Positions 6,184 through 6,368 of a stretch of 6,368 nucleotides of DNA are shown one piece after another. The notes under the pieces were generated by a model that was given only the letters and a program-made list of their open reading frames with translations, was not told where the DNA came from and ran no database searches. The position numbers and the translations under genes were made by a program. The DNA lies in assembly GCA_000493945.1 (NCBI GenBank), contig AWNW01000080.1, positions 1 to 6,368 of the forward strand. The letters are read 5' to 3'. This DNA is from Candidatus Hydrogenedens terephthalaticus JGI OTU-1. GTDB taxonomy: Bacteria > Hydrogenedentota > Hydrogenedentia > Hydrogenedentales > Hydrogenedentaceae. Every line of letters starts with the position of its first letter. Within the stretch, counting starts at the first letter, position 1.

Positions 6184-6368
6184 GTGTTAAAGCGTGCGTT
6201 AAAGATGAGTTTTTGGGTTTGGTATGATTATATGGGGACATGGTTTGTTTTTAATTTGTGTTTTATTTGTCCGATGATATTTTTATCAATACCTTTGTGG
6301 TCTTTTGATGGTGAATTTTTTTCTTTGTCGGGGATTTTTTTGTTTTTGTTGATGGGTGCTTATTTTTT
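6184..6368 (+). CDS. Membrane protein, N-terminal part, cut by the window end
   Basis: From GTG 6184 the frame is open to the last base (61 complete codons). The product begins MLKRALKMSFWVWYDYMGTW, then a hydrophobic helix at about residues 19-39 (WFVFNLCFICPMIFLSIPLW), a short polar turn SFDGE, and a second hydrophobic segment from about 48. A basic amphipathic start followed by a YD-GT-NL region before the first helix is reminiscent of YesL/DUF624-like membrane proteins, but this is a resemblance only. None of its 61 codons ends in C, and the coding strand is rich in T and G, unlike the A-rich genes upstream. It has its own ribosome binding site and is 212 bases from the previous gene, so it is probably a separate transcription unit. 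Confidence 0.65.
   Translation, partial: MLKRALKMSFWVWYDYMGTWFVFNLCFICPMIFLSIPLWSFDGEFFSLSGIFLFLLMGAYF

Noticed and set aside
1..6368. tRNA, rRNA, CRISPR array, insertion sequence or attachment site.
   Set aside because: No cloverleaf, rRNA core, regularly spaced repeat, transposase or integrase coding, or terminal inverted repeat was seen on either strand.

Overview
The window is AT-rich bacterial DNA in which every supported gene lies on the + strand. The first five reading frames (2-5971) are separated by only 17 to 32 bases, so they probably form one operon whose promoter lies upstream of the window. A lipobox and two Sec-type signal peptides place three of the five products in the cell envelope or outside it, which fits a diderm (Gram-negative) bacterium. 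The phylum cannot be fixed from the sequence. The style of the large Cys-rich lipoprotein and of the last membrane protein reminds me of uncultured lineages such as Hydrogenedentota, but this is only an impression.

Layout: (1) 2-1048 is the 3' part of a helical, repeat-like protein of unknown function, cut by the window edge. (2) 1066-3090 is a 674-residue lipoprotein. It has a lipidated Cys28, about four all-beta repeats resembling divergent InlB B-repeats, 26 cysteines, and a C-terminal zinc metallopeptidase domain of the M15 (D-Ala-D-Ala carboxypeptidase-like) type. (3) 3118-4290 is a 390-residue secreted helical protein of unknown family. (4) 4314-4742 is a short second copy of the M15 domain with no signal peptide and a poor start. 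(5) 4775-5971 is a second copy of the secreted helical protein, interrupted by one in-frame TAG. (6) 5972-6183 is intergenic and holds only weak regulatory candidates. (7) 6184-6368 is the start of a membrane protein with a GTG start, cut by the window end.

The main point of interest is that [M15 domain + secreted helical protein] occurs twice in tandem. The first copy is attached to a full lipoprotein with display repeats. The second is reduced: a headless M15 domain and a nonsense-interrupted partner. The two M15 regions share a 73-base block with 69 identical bases and abrupt edges. This layout resembles polymorphic toxin or contact-dependent inhibition loci, in which a full-length protein with a C-terminal toxin and its immunity gene are followed by an orphan toxin/immunity cassette that recombines with it. 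A peptidoglycan-cutting M15 effector would need a periplasmic protector, and both partner genes encode signal peptides. This is inference: simple gene duplication of a cell-wall enzyme and its partner followed by decay would look similar.
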